From: Acidobacteriota bacterium
GTDB lineage: Bacteria; Acidobacteriota; Blastocatellia; UBA7656
Direction: 5' to 3'
NCBI GenBank assembly: GCA_040754075.1
Contig: JBFMDH010000016.1
Span: forward strand, 1-64,000
DNA length: 64,000 bases
Position 1 is the stretch's first letter; each line of letters starts with the position of its first letter. A program made the position numbers and the translations under genes. Under the pieces are notes generated by a model that did no database searches, was not told the DNA's origin, and was given only the letters and a program-made list of their open reading frames with translations. Positions 27,375-37,263 of this stretch are shown here, piece by piece.

Positions 27375-27504
27375 AGGTTTTTAACTATGGAGAACAAGGT
27401 TCGCGTTGGCAAGGCGGCTGATTGTTCAACGAATTGAGAAGTGGATTGGCATGAGGGTCATTCGAGTATTCATCAAGAGAAAGTCGGTTTGCTGCAAGAA
27501 CAAG

Positions 27505-27543
27505 TTTTATCCTCGGATAAGGCGGATAAGGCGGATTGGGCGG
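27505..27543. repeat. Dispersed repeat, copy 1 (GGCGGATAAGGCGGATTGGG type)
   Basis: TTTTATCCTCGGATAAGGCG and the following GATAAGGCGGATTGGGCGG match the stretch at 62388-62426 at about 30 of 39 positions. It lies in the 300-bp spacer between the aminotransferase and the secreted-protein gene, which otherwise holds only the terminator at 27562-27629. Confidence 0.45.
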
Positions 27544-27561
27544 CTGGCGATTGCGCTTGCG

Positions 27562-27629
27562 AAAAAAAAGATGAGCCTTTTACCTTCGCGCCAACACACA
27601 GGATTGAGCGAAGGGGAGAAAGGCTCATC
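27562..27629 (-). terminator. Rho-independent terminator of the secreted-protein gene
   Basis: On the minus strand GATGAGCCTTT (complement of 27619-27629) and AAAGGCTCATC (complement of 27570-27580) form an 11-bp stem with an inner CCTTCGC/GCGAAGG stem, followed by eight T residues (complement of 27562-27569). It is about 50 bp after the stop of the gene at 27679-28323. Confidence 0.85.
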
Positions 27630-27678
27630 ATTAAAAAGTGTTTGGCACCAAGCCGAAACACATGAAGCAACTTGTGAG

Positions 27679-28323
27679 TTAGGGCGCGACGGCGCGTTGA
27701 CGAACGCCGCGAATCGTCACGTTATCGGAAAAGAGCACCTGCCCGGTGGTATCAATTACCTGAAAGGTGGCGCGACCGGTGAAACTCTCCAGACCGGCAT
27801 CCATAGTGATGGCTTGGCGGAAACCGATTTTGCCAAACGGCTGTTCAAAGGTCTCATTAACGGCAAAGCCAAAATAGGAAGCAATGAACTGTTGCCCGCC
27901 GACGTATTGCCAGGCACCTTGTTCGGGAGTTGTCGGGCTTGGCAGCAGCAGCGAGGCTTCGGCGGCGTGAATGATTGTTCCCTCACCTTCCGTGCGTCCG
28001 GGGAAAACGCTCAACGTGGATTTCACCTGCGAATTATCGCTGAAGGTCAAGGTCAAATCCCACGCGCCGATTAAGGCATTGCTTTTGGTCACCGTGGTCA
28101 CGCCGGTTTTGTTACTTGCATCAACCCGGGCAGTTTCATCAATGGTGGTGTCTTCATTGGCGGGTTGCGGGCGAACGCCACTCGCCACTCGCTCGAAGAT
28201 GCGTTTCTTCCATTCGCCGGAGCCGTTGTTTTGCGCTTGAGCCGCGCCGGTCGCCATTAACAAGATGGTTACGATAAACAGGGTTGAGATAAATCGGGTT
28301 GAAAAGATTCTTTGCAAGGTCAT
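27679..28323 (-). CDS. Secreted hypothetical protein
   Basis: 214 residues; GGAGAA lies upstream of the ATG. A signal peptide ends near AAQAQ (about residue 31). A linker to about residue 80 is followed by a beta-rich domain starting ALIGAWDLTLTFSDNSQVKS, with later GEGTIIHAAEASLLLPSPTT and ITMDAGLESFTGRATFQVID. The pattern 'GxWDLTLTF...TEGEGT' resembles lipocalin-like or DUF-type secreted proteins that start with a GxW motif. Function unknown. Confidence 0.65.
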   Translation of the reverse strand: MTLQRIFSTRFISTLFIVTILLMATGAAQAQNNGSGEWKKRIFERVASGVRPQPANEDTTIDETARVDASNKTGVTTVTKSNALIGAWDLTLTFSDNSQVKSTLSVFPGRTEGEGTIIHAAEASLLLPSPTTPEQGAWQYVGGQQFIASYFGFAVNETFEQPFGKIGFRQAITMDAGLESFTGRATFQVIDTTGQVLFSDNVTIRGVRQRAVAP

Positions 28324-28347
28324 TACTATTCTCCTGGTTTAATTGAT

Positions 28348-28391
28348 GCGTCTTGAGCCGCTTGATTCATCAGCCGAGTCGCTCAAGACGC
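28348..28391. repeat. 11-bp perfect inverted repeat in a divergent promoter region
   Basis: GCGTCTTGAGC (28348-28358) and GCTCAAGACGC (28381-28391) are exact reverse complements with 22 nt between them, and the loop holds a further CGGCT-like arm. It lies between the secreted-protein gene (minus) and the kinase fusion gene (plus), so it is either an operator or a leader hairpin. Confidence 0.4.
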
Positions 28392-28566
28392 GAAATTAAA
28401 TTCATATTGAGTGATTTGCCTCTTCGCGTTTAAAAAGCGATTGGTTAATTTTTCAATTTCGCTTTTTGCGCGGGCTTTGCTGTGCCCGACGTCTGTGAAT
28501 ATAATCAAACCCGTTTTTCAAGTAATGATGAAGCGATGATGGAATCATGATGATTTACTGTTTTAA

Positions 28567-31500
28567 TTGAACTTACCGCAACCGCGAGGTAATTTGCCGA
28601 CTCCCGAAGAAAAAAAATTGGTTTCCTACCGCTTTGATGATGTGCTGGTAGATGCTCTGACCTTTCGTCTTTTGAAAGGCGATGAGGTGCGCACCCTGGA
28701 ACCGCGAGCCTTCGACCTGTTGCTTTTTTTGTTGGAAAATCGCGGGCGAGTTTGCGATAAAGCGACGCTGTTTGAAAATGTCTGGAAAGATGCCTTCGTT
28801 ACCGATAACGCCCTTACACGCGCCATCAAAGAGATTCGCCGCGCCATTGGCGATGATGCCAGCACCCCGCTTTACATCGAAACTCTTCCGAAACGCGGCT
28901 ATCGGTTCATCGCAGAGGTTAAAGTCGAAACCAAACCGGAAACCGTCGCCATCGCCTCAGAGCCGACCCCTGAACGACAGACGCCACAGACCAGAGAAGC
29001 GGTGGCTCAGGCTTTCAATTACGAAATCATTCAAAAGCTCGGACAAGGCGGCGGCGGCGTGGTCTATCTCGCCGAAGACCTGCGACTCAAAAGGCGTGTG
29101 GTATTGAAATTTCTATCCGAAGAACTGGTGACGGACGACCGCGCTCGCCGTCGCTTTCTTCGCGAAGCGCGGCTTGCTTCGTCGCTTGACCATCCCAATG
29201 TTTGCGCCATTCATGAAATTAAGGAAACCGCCGAATTTATTTTTATCGTGATGCAATACGCCGAAGGCGAAACCCTGAAATCATTCATCAACAACAAACC
29301 GTTGGAATTGAAAGTTCTGCTTTCGATTGCCCTGCAAATCGGCGGCGCATTAAGGACGGCGCATGAACGCGGCATCATTCATCGGGACATCAAGCCGGGC
29401 AATGTCATGGTCAACGAACAGGGAATCGTTAAAGTGCTCGATTTCGGATTGGCAAAATCGGTGATTCGCGAACCGGGCAGCAACTCCGACGAACCGACGG
29501 ATATTACCAGACAAGGCGCGGTGCTTGGCACGCCTGCCTATATGTCTCCCGAACAGGCGCGTGGTGAATCTGCCGACCAACGCAGCGATATTTTTTCATT
29601 TGGCGTTGTGCTTTATGAAATGGCGACGGGACGCAAACCTTTCGATGGCAAATCGCAACCCGAAACCATGAATGCGATCATTAACACGCCGCATACACCT
29701 GTCAAATCGCTGCATCCCGAAGCCCCTGCGGAATTGGCGTCAATCATTGACCGCGCGTTGATTAAAGAGCGCGAGAAACGCTACGACGTCATCGCCGAAT
29801 TGTTGAATGATTTGCGCAGCCTGATTTCGCAAACCGACAGTTTGTATAACGCCATCACTTTGGCGGATGTGTCCGGTTCGTTTTATAGGCAACCACTGCA
29901 TAAACGACTCAAAAAATATTTTCTGGTGGCAACCGCTACGCCGCGCGGCAAATTGCAAGTCGGATTGATTGCGCTGATGATGATGAGTCTGTTGATTATT
30001 TCAGCGATGATTGTCCGCGCCAGAGTGAATGTGAGTTGGGCTAAAAATGCCATCCCGCAAATCGAGAAATTGGCGGGGGAGCGCAATTATTTTGCGGCTT
30101 ACCAGCTTGCCATTGAAGCGCAAAAATATCTGCCTGACGAGGCAACGCTGAAACGCCTGATGCCGGTCATCGCCGATTCGCTGACGGTGACCTCGGAACC
30201 TGCGGGGGCGCGCGTTTATCTCAAACGATTTGTCAAAAACGCGCCCGGTTATCAATCTGCGCCGCGTGAATTCATTGGCACAACGCCAATCAATGACCTG
30301 CAAATCGCGCGCGGCGAATATATTTTAGCTTTGGAAAAAGCGGGCTACGCCGCAGCCGAACGCAGCATCTCGAACCTGTTGACGCTGGCGGGCAATACCT
30401 GGGTTCCGCCGGATGCGCCCAGTAATTACCAGATTAAATTGATTGAAAGCGATAAAGTAAGCGACCGCATGGCATCGGTTCCGGGTGGGGCGTACAAACT
30501 GGTGAGCCGGACGCGACTGACCGAATCCTCAGTAAAGTTGAATGATTTTTTGATTGACCGATACGAAGTCACCAATCGTGAATATAAAGAATTCATCACC
30601 GCAGGCGGATATTTCAAACGCGAATACTGGCAAGCGCCGTTTGTCAAAGACGGAAAAACGATTAGTTGGGAAGAGGCAATGCAAGAATTGCGCGACCGCA
30701 CAGGGCTTCCGGGTCCGCGCAGTTGGACGGGACAAAATTTCCCCGAAGGCAAAGCCGAACATCCGGTCACCGATATTACCTGGTACGAAGCCGCAGCTTA
30801 TGCGGCATTTCGCGGCAAACAATTGCCCGATATATTTCAGTGGGAAAAAGCGGCGCGCAATGGTTTATTCACCTACTACGGCGGTTATGTGTTGCCCTGG
30901 GGAGAGGTGGCGTTTGGCGAAACCGTCGAAGGTCATGCAAATTTCAATAGCAACGGAACCGTTCCTGTTGATAGTTTTGAATTCAGTATGAGTCCGTTCG
31001 GTTGCTATCAAATGGCGGGCAATGTCAGCGAATGGTGTTTGACACAAACCCCGCAAGGATTTACTTACGCGGGCGGCTCCTGGCAGGATTTGTTATATCT
31101 GTTCACGGATATTGGCGTCTTTCCGGGTTTTCATACTTCAAACAAACTGGGATTTCGTTGTGTGCAAAATCTTGCGGGGGATGAGCCGAACCCGCTTACT
31201 CTGCGCATTGATACGGTGAATCAGATTCCCCAATACACGCCGAGCAGTGATGAATACTTTCAATCTTTATTGAGCCATTACCGCTACGACGCCGCGCCGC
31301 TCGACTCGCAAACCATCGACGTCACAGAGACCCCGGAATGGCGGCGCGAAAAGATAACCTTTCGAGGTGGCGGCGATGAACGGGCAATCGCCTATCTCTA
31401 TTTACCGAAAAGCGCCTCAAGCCCATTTCAAGCGATTCAATTTGTTCCGGCAGGTGATGTATACGGCGGTTATAATTCGTTGCCGCAATCGGTAGAGATG

Positions 31501-32061
31501 CAGGTCAGTTGGCTCATCAAATCGGGGCGCGCGGTTTGGGCAGTAGTGTTCAAAGGATTTATCGAGCGCGAACATCCGCCGGATTATGTTTCGCCGCGAT
31601 GGGCTTCAGTTAAACGCCGCGAAGAAGTGGTGCGCAATGCAACGGATTTGCGTCGCGGGTTGGATTATCTCGCCACCAGAAATGATATTGATATGAGCCG
31701 TCTGGCTTATTACGGCTATAGTCAGGGCAGCCAGGAAGGTTACATTTATACGGCAGTTGAAAATCGTTATCGCGTGGCAGTCTTTGTTGCTGGTGGGTTA
31801 TCACTCGGAAACCCGCTCTGGATTGCGGAAGCGCGTCCGGTTAATTTCGTATCGCACATTCGCATTCCCAAGCTTTTATTGAACGGGCGTTATGACGAGG
31901 TCAATCCATTGAAGTCAAACATCGAGCCGCTGTTTAAATTATTAGCCGAACCGAAAAAGCAATTTCTTTATGATGCAGGGCATTCGCCGCCATTGGAAAT
32001 CATCGTGCCGGTAGTCAATAGCTGGTTGGACGAAACCCTCGGCGAAATCCGCCGCCAGTGA
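28567..32061 (+). CDS. Winged helix - Ser/Thr kinase - TM - PEGA - FGE-like - alpha/beta hydrolase fusion
   Basis: 1164 residues from a TTG start (TTG at 28618 is an alternative; no ATG or clear ribosome site is near). Order: OmpR/CadC-type winged helix (about 20-118, ending TLPKRGYRFIAEV); protein kinase (about 152-420) with glycine loop GQGGGG, Lys181, HRDIKPGN (272-279), DFG (292-294) and TPAYMSPEQ; membrane segment (about 463-483); PEGA-like domain (about 538-600, VTSEPAGARVYLKR); formylglycine-generating-enzyme-like domain (about 633-875, FLIDRYEVTNREYKEF, MAGNVSEW, LGFRCV); alpha/beta hydrolase (about 900-1160) with GYSQGS and a final GHSPP histidine. The kinase is complete, so it should be active. 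The topology puts DNA binding and kinase inside, and the enzyme-like domains outside. Targets unknown. Confidence 0.88.
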   Translation: MNLPQPRGNLPTPEEKKLVSYRFDDVLVDALTFRLLKGDEVRTLEPRAFDLLLFLLENRGRVCDKATLFENVWKDAFVTDNALTRAIKEIRRAIGDDASTPLYIETLPKRGYRFIAEVKVETKPETVAIASEPTPERQTPQTREAVAQAFNYEIIQKLGQGGGGVVYLAEDLRLKRRVVLKFLSEELVTDDRARRRFLREARLASSLDHPNVCAIHEIKETAEFIFIVMQYAEGETLKSFINNKPLELKVLLSIALQIGGALRTAHERGIIHRDIKPGNVMVNEQGIVKVLDFGLAKSVIREPGSNSDEPTDITRQGAVLGTPAYMSPEQARGESADQRSDIFSFGVVLYEMATGRKPFDGKSQPETMNAIINTPHTPVKSLHPEAPAELASIIDRALIKEREKRYDVIAELLNDLRSLISQTDSLYNAITLADVSGSFYRQPLHKRLKKYFLVATATPRGKLQVGLIALMMMSLLIISAMIVRARVNVSWAKNAIPQIEKLAGERNYFAAYQLAIEAQKYLPDEATLKRLMPVIADSLTVTSEPAGARVYLKRFVKNAPGYQSAPREFIGTTPINDLQIARGEYILALEKAGYAAAERSISNLLTLAGNTWVPPDAPSNYQIKLIESDKVSDRMASVPGGAYKLVSRTRLTESSVKLNDFLIDRYEVTNREYKEFITAGGYFKREYWQAPFVKDGKTISWEEAMQELRDRTGLPGPRSWTGQNFPEGKAEHPVTDITWYEAAAYAAFRGKQLPDIFQWEKAARNGLFTYYGGYVLPWGEVAFGETVEGHANFNSNGTVPVDSFEFSMSPFGCYQMAGNVSEWCLTQTPQGFTYAGGSWQDLLYLFTDIGVFPGFHTSNKLGFRCVQNLAGDEPNPLTLRIDTVNQIPQYTPSSDEYFQSLLSHYRYDAAPLDSQTIDVTETPEWRREKITFRGGGDERAIAYLYLPKSASSPFQAIQFVPAGDVYGGYNSLPQSVEMQVSWLIKSGRAVWAVVFKGFIEREHPPDYVSPRWASVKRREEVVRNATDLRRGLDYLATRNDIDMSRLAYYGYSQGSQEGYIYTAVENRYRVAVFVAGGLSLGNPLWIAEARPVNFVSHIRIPKLLLNGRYDEVNPLKSNIEPLFKLLAEPKKQFLYDAGHSPPLEIIVPVVNSWLDETLGEIRRQ

Positions 32062-32303
32062 GGGATGGCGTCCTCAACCAAATCAGGCGTTTATATTGCT
32101 CTAGCTATTTCAAACAAAAATGTAGAGATTGGCAAATCGTTCTTAGTGGAATAGTGCTGTGGATGTAGCCTTGGATTGATTGCGCGAAGTCCCACTTTTA
32201 ATCGCACCCGAAATCGGTATCTTCACCTCTGTTTTTGCCATTCAGTTTTGTGATGTCGTGGATTATGCCTCTTCGTATAAAAACGAAATTGATCGTTGCC
32301 GAT

Positions 32304-35300
32304 TTAATCGCTGGCTGAAACCCAATCCTCTTCACGAGGATACTCTGCGGATTTTAAACGTGATTTGGCACGCCCGAATTTTAGATAAAGCGCCGGTATG
32401 ACAATCATATTGAGAAAGGTTGATGTCACAATGCCACCAAGAATGACGACCGCCATTGGCTGCTGAATCTCTTTGCCCGGTTGTCCCGTGCCAAGTGCAA
32501 GTGGAATCAGTCCGACGCCAGTGACCAAAGCCGTCATCAGAATCGGGCTTAATCGCTCCATCGAACCTTGCACAATCGCATCGCGGAAATTTACGCCTTC
32601 TTCTTCCATCAGATGTTTATAATGACTGATCAGCATGATGCCGTTGCGCGTGGCAATACCGAAGAGGGTGATAAACCCGACAAGCGATGCCACCGACAAG
32701 GTGCCGCCGGAAAGAAAAACCATCACCACTCCACCGATTAACGCCAGCGGCAGATTCGCCATCACCAATAACGCCGAGCGCATTGACTTCAAAGCAATGT
32801 AAAGCAATAGAAATATCCCGGCGATGGCAACCATAGAAAGCCAGGTGATCTGCCGCGAAGCTTTCTCCTGTGACTCGAACTGCCCGCCGTACTGCACAAA
32901 ATAACCTTGCGGCAATTGAACTTTCTCGTTGATTGACCCGCGCACGTCAGCAATCACGCTGCCTAAATCCCGGTCGGCGACGTTGGCTTGAATGATGATG
33001 CGGCGCTGCACATTCTCGCGGTTGATGGTATTAGGACCTTGGTCTGTCCTGACCTCTGCAACCTGTCCGATAGGCACTTTGGTTCCAGTTGGGGTATCAA
33101 TCAAGGTGCGGCTGATGGATTCCAAAGACCTGCGCGCCGAATCATTAAAGCGAACAATAACGTCATAGGTGCGCTGTTCCTCCAGGACTTGGGAAACCGC
33201 TTCGCCGTTGAACGCCACGTCAACAGATTCTGCTAAGTCTTCGGCGCGTAATCCAACCGCCGCCGCTGCCTGCCGGTTCATATTGATTTGCACTTGCGGC
33301 ACACCGACTTGCGGCTCTACTAACAAGTCAACAATGCCTTCCACGCCAGCCATCGCATCCCGCACCTCGTTGGCTTTGGTACGTAGCGTCGCGAGGTCTG
33401 AACCGAAAAGTTTGATGGCGATTTGCGCGCGCGTCCCTGAAAGCAGATGGTCGATGCGGTGGGAAATCGGCTGTCCTACTTCAGCCGTGATGCCGGGGAT
33501 TCGCGATAGTTTCTGTCTGACCTCTTCCATCATCTCGGCATGCGGGCGGTCGCCTTGTTTAGTAACCACCTCAATTTCGCTGCTGTTGACGCCCGCCGCA
33601 TGTTCATCAAGTTCGGCGCGACCCGTGCGGCGGGTTGTTGAAATAATTTCGGGAACTTCGTGGAGCGCCGTTTCAATGATATTTCCGATGCGGTTTGATT
33701 CCTGCAAAGAAGTGCCGGGAGGAAGGCTGGCGTTAATGTTTAAAGCGCCCTCGTTGAATGGCGGAAGAAATTCTCTGCCCATCAATGGAAAGAGGACGAC
33801 TGCAATAAGTAACATCACCGCTGATGCGCCGATGATTTTATATGGATGCCTGAGTGTCCAGTTCAACGTCCGCGCATAACGCGCCTTGAGCCAGGTGACC
33901 AGTCTGGAATCATTTTCATGTTTCAACACCGCAGCGCGACCGAGCATGAAGTAACAAAGCACCGGGGTGACCGTGAGCGCAACAATTAAGGAAGCGACAA
34001 TCGAAATGATGTAAGCAAAGGCGAGCGGCGCAAACATGCGTCCTTCAAAACCGCCCAGGCTGAAGAGCGGCAGAAAGACCAGCACAATAATGAGTGTGGC
34101 AAAGACAATCGAATTTCGGATTTCACTGGATGCTTTGAAGATGACACTAACCGTTGGTTCGGGCATTGGTGAATGGTTGTTCTGTTTAAGTCGGCGAAAA
34201 ACATTCTCGACATCGACAATCGCGTCATCAACCAACTCGCCGATGGCAATGGCTAAACCGCCAAGCGTCATGGTGTTGATGGTGATACCGAAATAACTCA
34301 TCGCCAGAACGGCAGTGAGCAGCGATAAGGGAATCGCTGTCAGGCTGATGAATGTGGTGCGGAAATTCCATAAAAACAGGAAGAGGATAACCGTGACCAT
34401 GATGCCGCCTTCGATGAGCGATTCCTGTACGTTACCAACCGCTCGTTTAATGAAGTCGGCTTGCTGAAAGGCTTTGGTGTCTATGGTGACATCGGGCGGC
34501 AGCGTGGTTTTCAGGGCAGCAAGTGACTGTTCGATCTTTTCGGTCAACTCAAGAGTATTGGCATTCGGCTGTTTCTGAATGGTCGCAACGACAGCGGATT
34601 GGGCGTTGAAACTGCCGTCGCCGCGTTTGAGCGCCGCGCCCAATTGCACCGTGGCAACCTGTTTGATCAAAATCGGCGCACCTTCACGCACTGTGATAAC
34701 CGAATTTTCAAGGTCTTCAACAGAATAAATGCGACCGCGACCGCGAATCAAAAACTCTTCATTGGGACGTTCAAGAAAGCCGCCCGATGCGTTGGCGTTC
34801 GAGGCTTCGACGGCTTTTGTTACCTCTTCGAGCGTCAGCTTATAGTCCGCGAGTTTCGCCGGATCGACCAGAACCTGAAACTGTTTGGTCTCTCCGCCAA
34901 TGATCATCACCTGCGATACGCCGGAGACGCCCAAGAGTCGCGGACGCACCACCCAATCGGCAAGCGAGCGCAATTCCATTGCCGAGGTTTGTTTGCTGGT
35001 CATTGAAATCAACATGATTTCGCCCATCGTCGAAGAGATGGGTCCCAATGTGGGTGGCAAAACTCCTGCCGGCATTCGCACCTGTTGAAGTTTTTCAGTG
35101 ACCAATTGGCGAGCGCGGTAGATGTCTGTGCCAAACTCAAATTCAACGAAGACGATGGAAATGCCAATGGCTGAGTTGGAACGCACGCGAAAGACGCCTG
35201 CTGTGCCGTTCATTGCCGATTCAATCGGTAAGGTAATTAACGATTCAACCTCTTCGGGCGCTAGTCCATGCGCTTCCGTCAGTACCGTTACCGTTGGCGC

Positions 35301-35429
35301 AGTCAAATCCGGGAAGACATCAACGTGAGCTTGAGAAGCGACAATCCCGCCATAAACCAACAACGCCACTGCGGCGACCAGCACCAGCAGGCGATTTTGC
35401 AGAGACCATTGAATAATTCTGTTCAGCAT
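32304..35429 (-). CDS. Heavy-metal RND efflux pump, CzcA/CusA family
   Basis: 1041 residues, the usual length. The N-terminus (NRIIQWSLQNRLLVLVAAVA) and the first periplasmic motif (DVFPDLTAPTVTVLTEAHGL) are those of HME-type RND pumps. TM4 carries GGLAIAIGELVDDAIVDVEN, where acidic residues serve proton coupling. FATRNGIMLISHY near the C-terminus is conserved. It exports metal cations from periplasm or cytoplasm through adaptor and TolC-type channel, both encoded upstream. The TM4 motif differs from the standard CusA and CzcA versions, so the metal is not assigned. Last gene of a seven-gene operon. Confidence 0.92.
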   Translation of the reverse strand: MLNRIIQWSLQNRLLVLVAAVALLVYGGIVASQAHVDVFPDLTAPTVTVLTEAHGLAPEEVESLITLPIESAMNGTAGVFRVRSNSAIGISIVFVEFEFGTDIYRARQLVTEKLQQVRMPAGVLPPTLGPISSTMGEIMLISMTSKQTSAMELRSLADWVVRPRLLGVSGVSQVMIIGGETKQFQVLVDPAKLADYKLTLEEVTKAVEASNANASGGFLERPNEEFLIRGRGRIYSVEDLENSVITVREGAPILIKQVATVQLGAALKRGDGSFNAQSAVVATIQKQPNANTLELTEKIEQSLAALKTTLPPDVTIDTKAFQQADFIKRAVGNVQESLIEGGIMVTVILFLFLWNFRTTFISLTAIPLSLLTAVLAMSYFGITINTMTLGGLAIAIGELVDDAIVDVENVFRRLKQNNHSPMPEPTVSVIFKASSEIRNSIVFATLIIVLVFLPLFSLGGFEGRMFAPLAFAYIISIVASLIVALTVTPVLCYFMLGRAAVLKHENDSRLVTWLKARYARTLNWTLRHPYKIIGASAVMLLIAVVLFPLMGREFLPPFNEGALNINASLPPGTSLQESNRIGNIIETALHEVPEIISTTRRTGRAELDEHAAGVNSSEIEVVTKQGDRPHAEMMEEVRQKLSRIPGITAEVGQPISHRIDHLLSGTRAQIAIKLFGSDLATLRTKANEVRDAMAGVEGIVDLLVEPQVGVPQVQINMNRQAAAAVGLRAEDLAESVDVAFNGEAVSQVLEEQRTYDVIVRFNDSARRSLESISRTLIDTPTGTKVPIGQVAEVRTDQGPNTINRENVQRRIIIQANVADRDLGSVIADVRGSINEKVQLPQGYFVQYGGQFESQEKASRQITWLSMVAIAGIFLLLYIALKSMRSALLVMANLPLALIGGVVMVFLSGGTLSVASLVGFITLFGIATRNGIMLISHYKHLMEEEGVNFRDAIVQGSMERLSPILMTALVTGVGLIPLALGTGQPGKEIQQPMAVVILGGIVTSTFLNMIVIPALYLKFGRAKSRLKSAEYPREEDWVSASD

Positions 35430-35445
35430 AATATGGGGTTGTTTA

Positions 35446-35880
35446 TCAATCTGATGACTGTCTCAAAAGAAAAAGACCGAGCAACGAAAGCGCAATGCCT
35501 AAAACCCGTTGCCAACTGAATGGCTCCTTAAAAAGCGCAAGTCCGATGATTGCCATCAACGCTGCTCCGATAGCTAAAACGGTCGGAACGATGGAAAGCG
35601 GCGCGCCCTTTTGAAACAGCAGAAAAAACGCAATGGTTCCTGCACCGACGCAAATTCCGGTAAGCATTGAATAGGCTATTCCAGAACCGGTGACGGTTTG
35701 TTTCCACTCGCCGAAAAACCACTGCCAGACTAAATAAAGGGCGATGGTCAACATTGCCACAGCCTCCACTACAAAACCGCCTACGCCGTCGCCAATGCGA
35801 GCTGAAGCAAGTTTGGTAAAAACTTGATGTAGTCCATAGAGCACGGCAGCGAGAACCGCATACCCGAACCATTTTTCCAT
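35446..35880 (-). CDS. Small EamA/DMT-type membrane transporter
   Basis: 144 residues with about five hydrophobic segments, corresponding to half of a typical 10-TM DMT protein. It matches the short EamA (COG2510-like) type: WFGYAVLAAVLYGLHQVFTK at the start, EPFSWQRVLGIALSLLGLFL at the end. Such proteins are thought to dimerise. Lies between the adaptor gene (12 bp) and the RND gene (16 bp) in the metal-efflux operon, so it may take part in metal export or in a linked solute export. Substrate unknown. Confidence 0.8.
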   Translation of the reverse strand: MEKWFGYAVLAAVLYGLHQVFTKLASARIGDGVGGFVVEAVAMLTIALYLVWQWFFGEWKQTVTGSGIAYSMLTGICVGAGTIAFFLLFQKGAPLSIVPTVLAIGAALMAIIGLALFKEPFSWQRVLGIALSLLGLFLLRQSSD

Positions 35881-35892
35881 ATATCACCTGAA

Positions 35893-37263
35893 TTAAGTTT
35901 CGTGGGTGTGTGCGCCCGCGTCTGCCGGTCTGAGTTCCTGCAATTTGAGTTGCAGCGCGCCTTGAGTGACGACCCGCTCATCGGCTTTCAATCCTGAAAG
36001 CACCGCAACACGGTCTCCGTATTCATCGCCGAGGGTCACTTCGCGGCGTTGAAATTCTTCGCCGGATAGCAGCACATAGACAATCTGTTTGCCCTCGTGT
36101 TCAAGCACGGCTTCCCTGGGAATCATCATCGCATCCACCGATTCACCGGCATCAAGGCGCACGTTTGCCTGCATCCCGATGCGTAAGGCACGACTGGCAT
36201 TCGGAACTTCAAAGATAACCGTTGCCGCGCGAGTCTGTTCATCAATCACCGCGCCAACGTCGAGCACCTTGCCGGTAAACTCCTGGTCGGGATAAGCGGC
36301 GGTTGTAAACGTAGCTGAGGCATAATTGCCCAGCCTTCTTAAATCAAGTTCAAAGATTGGCGCTTCAATCCACACTACATCGAGGTTACTGACCTCTATG
36401 ATAGCTTCACCGGTTGCGACCTGCTCGCCCATCGCTTTATTGACTTTGGTCACATAGCCGCTTAATGGCGCACGCACACTATAGCTTGAATTGGCGCTAC
36501 CGACGTTCACCTTTCCGGGCATCACTGGTTTAGCTGATGCGAGCGCATCGCGGCGTTTAATGGCAGCATTGTATGCCGCTTGCGCCACATCGCGTTCAGC
36601 TTCGGCGGTTTGTACCTGTCTTTGTGATGCTGCCTTATTTTCAAAAAGCCGATTGGCTCGCTCAGCTTCTTTCTGAGCCAGTTCCAGACGGACGCGAGCC
36701 GATTCGACTTCACCCTCGGCGGCGCGACGTTCTCCTTCGAGGCGGGCATTTTCGACAGCGACCTGGGCATTCTGCGCCTCGACCTGAGCGGCGCTGGCGC
36801 GCACCTGGGCTTGTTCGGCAGAGGTTGCGGTTTGCTGGATGACAGCGATGGTTTGACCTTGGGTGACCCGCTGCCCGACTCTTGGCAACTGTCCGCCCTT
36901 GATGATTCCGCTCACCGGTGGCGAGACGAGCGCCTGTCGATTCGCTGCCGGAATGACCCGACCGGTCGAAGTGATTTGACGTGCCACATTAACCTTCTCG
37001 ACCTTCGCCAGTTTCATACGAATCAGCCATTGCTGCTCCATCAAAAACTTCACCGTCCCGGTGGCGGTTGTTGCTGGCGGAGTTTCCGGCGCATCCGATT
37101 GATTTGACCGGTTGCGAAAAATGAAAAAGCTTAATAGAGCGATGGCAAGGATTCCAACAATGACAATTGGAATCCAACGTTTGATGCCGTAGGTTCTCGG
37201 CATCTTCACATTCTCTTCAGGACGCTCATCGGCGCGCGGCTCATCGCTAATTTTGGTGGTCAT
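35893..37263 (-). CDS. RND efflux periplasmic adaptor (membrane fusion protein)
   Basis: 456 residues. A single N-terminal membrane segment (about 30-50) is followed by a lipoyl-like half (VIPAANRQALVSPPVSGIIK), a long coiled-coil hairpin (about 150-240, rich in Ala, Glu, Arg), the second lipoyl half (SVRAPLSGYVTKVNKAMGEQ) and a beta-barrel. The C-terminus has a short His-containing AGAHTHET tail that might bind metal. It bridges the RND pump and the outer-membrane channel. Overlaps the TolC-type gene by 4 bp (ATGA), so translation is coupled. Confidence 0.9.
   Translation of the reverse strand: MTTKISDEPRADERPEENVKMPRTYGIKRWIPIVIVGILAIALLSFFIFRNRSNQSDAPETPPATTATGTVKFLMEQQWLIRMKLAKVEKVNVARQITSTGRVIPAANRQALVSPPVSGIIKGGQLPRVGQRVTQGQTIAVIQQTATSAEQAQVRASAAQVEAQNAQVAVENARLEGERRAAEGEVESARVRLELAQKEAERANRLFENKAASQRQVQTAEAERDVAQAAYNAAIKRRDALASAKPVMPGKVNVGSANSSYSVRAPLSGYVTKVNKAMGEQVATGEAIIEVSNLDVVWIEAPIFELDLRRLGNYASATFTTAAYPDQEFTGKVLDVGAVIDEQTRAATVIFEVPNASRALRIGMQANVRLDAGESVDAMMIPREAVLEHEGKQIVYVLLSGEEFQRREVTLGDEYGDRVAVLSGLKADERVVTQGALQLKLQELRPADAGAHTHET

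Noticed and set aside
27406-28074. Long plus-strand frame opposite the secreted-protein gene
   Set aside because: It is the antisense of a gene with a signal peptide, a ribosome site and a terminator.
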